Source of the DNA: Anaerotruncus colihominis
GTDB lineage: Bacteria; Bacillota; Clostridia; Oscillospirales; Ruminococcaceae
Direction: 5' to 3'
DNA: 64,000 bases
Assembly (NCBI GenBank): GCA_025146135.1
Contig: CP102255.1
Coordinates: 2,108,001-2,172,000 of the forward strand
The notes beneath the pieces were generated by a model. That model made no database searches. It saw nothing but the letters and a program-made list of their open reading frames with translations, and had not been told where the DNA came from. Positions 61,640 to 64,000 of this stretch are shown in pieces. The first letter of the stretch is position 1, and the number at the start of each line of letters is the position of its first letter. A program made the translations under genes and the position numbers.

Positions 61640-61677
61640 CTTTGTCCCGACATATCCTGGTTTACCACAGAATAAAT

Positions 61678-61737
61678 ATGAAGGGAGCACCCGCGTAAAC
61701 CGCGGGGGACAGCGCGGACAAAGACCGCGCGATTCAT
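61678..61737 (+). ncRNA. Possible structured 5' leader RNA before the cation ATPase
   Basis: The leader can fold into a three-way junction: closing stem 61678-61682 with 61733-61737, arm 1 61690-61695 with 61701-61706 (loop TAAAC), and arm 2 61712-61717 with 61725-61730 (loop ACAAAGA). Purine-rich joints GGGAGCA and GGACA lie between. It sits just before the ribosome site (61741-61747) of a cation ATPase, so a metal-responsive element is an attractive idea. I could not match it to a known riboswitch class. Confidence 0.35.
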
Positions 61738-61757
61738 GCGGAAAGGGTTGAACGTAC

Positions 61758-64000
61758 ATGATGGAGGAATACCAGGGACTGACGGCCCGGCAGGCCGAAA
61801 AACGCCTTTTGGAGCATGGGGAAAATAAGATCAGAAGCGGCAAAAAAGCAAGTGCGCTTAAATTGTTCGCAGGTCAGTTCCGCGACGCCATGATTATGAT
61901 TCTCTTGGCAGCAACCGTCGTTTCCGCACTGATGGGCGAATATACAGAAGCGATGACCATCATTGCAATCGTATTTGTAAATGCACTTCTCGGATTCTTT
62001 CAGGAATATCGCACAGAACGAACGCTTGAAAAGCTTGGGGAACTGTCTGCTCCAAATGCAGCCGTAATCCGCGACGGACAAATCCAAAGTATACCGGCCA
62101 GCATGGTTGTACCTGGCGATATATTTTGTCTAAAGGCTGGCGACCGGATTCCCGCCGACGGTTGTGTGCTTGGCGGCGATAGTTTAAGCTGCGATGAATC
62201 CATGCTCAGCGGTGAATCAATCGGGGTTGAAAAATATGCGGCCCCAAATCCCGATGCGCCGCAGAAGGCTAATCGTGTCTATATGGGGGCTACAGTGACG
62301 CGCGGGCGCGCCGTTTGCCGCGCAACCGAAACGGGTGGGGCGACTGAAATGGGCAAAATTGCAGATATGCTTGGCACCATAGAGGTACAGCCAACGCCGC
62401 TGCAAAAACGGCTCGCACATATGGGGAAAATAATCGGAATCGCCTGTTTAGTGATCTGTCTTGTTGTTGCAGTGACTGGTATTTTACGCGGCGAAGATCC
62501 CTTCAACATGCTGCTCACCGGAATTTCCCTTGCCGTCGCCGCAATCCCGGAGGGACTTCCCGCTGTCGTTACCATCGCGCTTGCGCTTTCTGTCGGACGC
62601 ATGGTCAAGCGCAAAGCCTTGATTCGCCGTCTGCATGCGGTCGAAACGCTTGGCTGCGCCGATGTCATCTGCTCTGATAAAACCGGTACCCTGACAGAAA
62701 ACCGTATGACTGTTAAGGTCCTCTGGACCGCCTCCGGCGAAACAGAAATTGGGAAACGCGCCTCCAGCGAGCCTTGTTCAGCTATGCTCCTTGATATCGC
62801 TGTTCTTTGCAACAATGCCCTGCTCGATACCCCGGCAGGCCGAAAGGACGCCTTTACGACGGATGGCGAGCCGACAGAAGCAGCCCTGCTCATCGCAGCG
62901 GCCAAATCGGGCGTTTTCAAAAAACAGCTTCCTTATGAGCCAGTTAAAGAGCTTCCTTTTGATTCGGCGCGTAAAATGATGAGCGTCTGTGTGCGGCGTA
63001 AGGATGGGAAATATCTTTTGTTCACAAAGGGAGCTCCCGATCTCCTGCTGGACCGGTGTACGCATTATCTGTCCAAAAACGGCGTTTCACTTCTCACCCC
63101 AGCCATAAAATCACAGATTTCTCAACAAAACGATGCGCTCGCACGGCGCGCGCTGCGTGTACTCGGCTTCGCTTATCGCGAGGCCGACAGCGCAGGCGAT
63201 ATACGGGAGGAACGTCTGATCTTCACTGGTATGGCTGGAATGATCGATCCGCCACGCAAAGAAGCCTTCGATGCGGTTATAAAATGCCGTGAAGCCGGGA
63301 TCCGCCCAGTTATGATTACAGGCGATCATGCGGTTACAGCACGGGCCATTGCTGAGGAGCTGACGATTTATCAGCCTGGCGACCGGATTATGACCGGCCG
63401 TGAACTCGATAAAACAAGCGATGAAGCACTTACGCGTATGATTTCCAATATTTCTGTATTTGCACGCGTTACACCGGCCCATAAGCTGCGGATCGTGCGT
63501 GCGCTTAAAAAACAGGGGCACACTGTTGCAATGACAGGCGACGGCGTCAACGATGCGCCGGCTGTCAAGGAAGCTGATATCGGTGTTTCTATGGGAATCA
63601 CTGGCACAGATGTTACCAAGGAGGCTTCATCTGTCATATTGCTCGACGACAACTTTGCAACCCTTGTCGCAGCAGTCGAGGAAGGGCGCGTAATTTACCG
63701 GAATATCCGCAAATTCATTCGATATCTGTTTTCCTGCAACATCGGCGAGGTTGTAACCATGTTCTTTGCCATGCTGATGGGAATGCCGGTACCGCTCCTG
63801 CCCATTCAGATCTTGCTTGTCAATCTCGCCACAGATGGCCTGCCTGCCATTGCGCTTGGTCTGGAACCGCCTGATAAGGATGTGATGCGGCAGCGTCCAC
63901 GCCGTGCCAATGAATCCGTCTTTTCCAATGGGCTTGGATTCACGATCGTGATTCGAGGACTATTGATCGGCTTATGCACACTTGGCGTATTTGTTTCCCT
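61758..64000 (+). CDS. Ca2+-type P-type ATPase (P2A-like), truncated by the window end
   Basis: About 747 residues are visible; the usual length is near 880, so the last helices are missing. GLTARQAEKRLLEHGENKI is the cation-ATPase N-domain. DESMLSGES is the actuator TGES-type motif. VAAIPEGLP is the helix-4 ion site, ICSDKTGTLTENRM has the phospho-Asp, LFTKGAPD is in the nucleotide domain, and MTGDGVNDAPAV is the hinge. The PEGLP motif is typical of Ca2+ and Mn2+ pumps of the SERCA/PMR1 type. ATG 61758 follows GAAAGGG; a second ATG follows directly. It is unrelated to the ATPase tail at the left edge, which is of the heavy-metal type. Confidence 0.9.
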   Translation, partial: MMEEYQGLTARQAEKRLLEHGENKIRSGKKASALKLFAGQFRDAMIMILLAATVVSALMGEYTEAMTIIAIVFVNALLGFFQEYRTERTLEKLGELSAPNAAVIRDGQIQSIPASMVVPGDIFCLKAGDRIPADGCVLGGDSLSCDESMLSGESIGVEKYAAPNPDAPQKANRVYMGATVTRGRAVCRATETGGATEMGKIADMLGTIEVQPTPLQKRLAHMGKIIGIACLVICLVVAVTGILRGEDPFNMLLTGISLAVAAIPEGLPAVVTIALALSVGRMVKRKALIRRLHAVETLGCADVICSDKTGTLTENRMTVKVLWTASGETEIGKRASSEPCSAMLLDIAVLCNNALLDTPAGRKDAFTTDGEPTEAALLIAAAKSGVFKKQLPYEPVKELPFDSARKMMSVCVRRKDGKYLLFTKGAPDLLLDRCTHYLSKNGVSLLTPAIKSQISQQNDALARRALRVLGFAYREADSAGDIREERLIFTGMAGMIDPPRKEAFDAVIKCREAGIRPVMITGDHAVTARAIAEELTIYQPGDRIMTGRELDKTSDEALTRMISNISVFARVTPAHKLRIVRALKKQGHTVAMTGDGVNDAPAVKEADIGVSMGITGTDVTKEASSVILLDDNFATLVAAVEEGRVIYRNIRKFIRYLFSCNIGEVVTMFFAMLMGMPVPLLPIQILLVNLATDGLPAIALGLEPPDKDVMRQRPRRANESVFSNGLGFTIVIRGLLIGLCTLGVFVS

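Noticed and set aside
61678..61737. Assignment of the leader to the yybP-ykoY (Mn2+) riboswitch
   Set aside because: AAGGGAGCA is only loosely like the GGGGAGUA loop, and the second conserved loop is missing.
1..64000. CRISPR array, tRNA, rRNA, phage genes or complete insertion sequences
   Set aside because: No regularly spaced repeats, no tRNA/rRNA-like segment and no transposase or phage structural genes were recognised; the only mobile sequence is the small element at 22191-22351.

Overview
The window looks like the chromosome of an anaerobic, spore-forming, low-G+C-lineage Gram-positive bacterium (class Clostridia, probably an Oscillospiraceae-like gut or sediment organism). Evidence: two [FeFe]-hydrogenase-type proteins, a spoVB-like flippase, a cwlJ/gerQ-like spore pair, a class B sortase, lipobox-bearing solute-binding and adaptor proteins, TTG/GTG starts behind strong GGAGG ribosome sites, and short intergenic regions closed by long hairpin terminators. 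No rRNA, tRNA, CRISPR array, phage or full-length insertion sequence was seen. The species call is an inference from gene content only.

Layout. 1-217: tail of a heavy-metal-type P-type ATPase. 812-11079: one co-directional block with a CyuA-like cysteine desulfidase, a LivJHMGF-type importer, DhaK and DhaL, a degenerate NtrC-like regulator and a small ATC-hydrolase-like protein. 11458-12387: CheV. 12511-17138 (minus): thioredoxin-like ferredoxin, sensory [FeFe] hydrogenase with PAS domain, SpoIIE/PP2C-like phosphatase and a second [FeFe] hydrogenase. 17256-19612 (minus): metallopeptidase, acylphosphatase, tandem PPK2. 19746-21055 (minus): phosphopantetheinyl transferase and RlmA-like methyltransferase. 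21293-22120: HAD phosphatase. 22159-22784: a gene broken by a 161-bp MITE-like element. 23005-27750 (minus): ABC-2 export operon. 27919-33903: YitT, lipoprotein sortase B, SpoVB-like flippase, CwlJ, GerQ, MATE exporter.

34145-52683 is the most interesting part, a catabolic island on two divergent arms. Minus arm: FAD, 2Fe-2S and molybdopterin subunits of a Mo-hydroxylase, then a UraA-type (uracil-motif) permease. Plus arm: MatC-like dicarboxylate carrier, CaiB/BaiF CoA-transferase, amidase-signature hydrolase, biotin-type acyl-CoA carboxyltransferase, PucR-type regulator, the three AllH/AllF/AllG (oxamate carbamoyltransferase) subunits with a separate 56-residue FdrA-like protein, and a PF04199 cyclase-family hydrolase. 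Read together they fit an energy-conserving, phosphorolytic route for a cyclic ureide. The best chemical fit is uracil -> barbiturate -> ureidomalonate -> malonamate + carbamoyl phosphate -> malonate -> malonyl-CoA -> acetyl-CoA + CO2. The known oxalurate/oxamate branch of allantoin breakdown is the main alternative. This reading is inference.

52871-64000: an AIM24-family protein, a 2-hydroxyacid dehydrogenase, a two-component system divergent from a lipoprotein adaptor/RND pump pair, and a Ca2+-type P-type ATPase that runs off the window behind a possible structured leader RNA.
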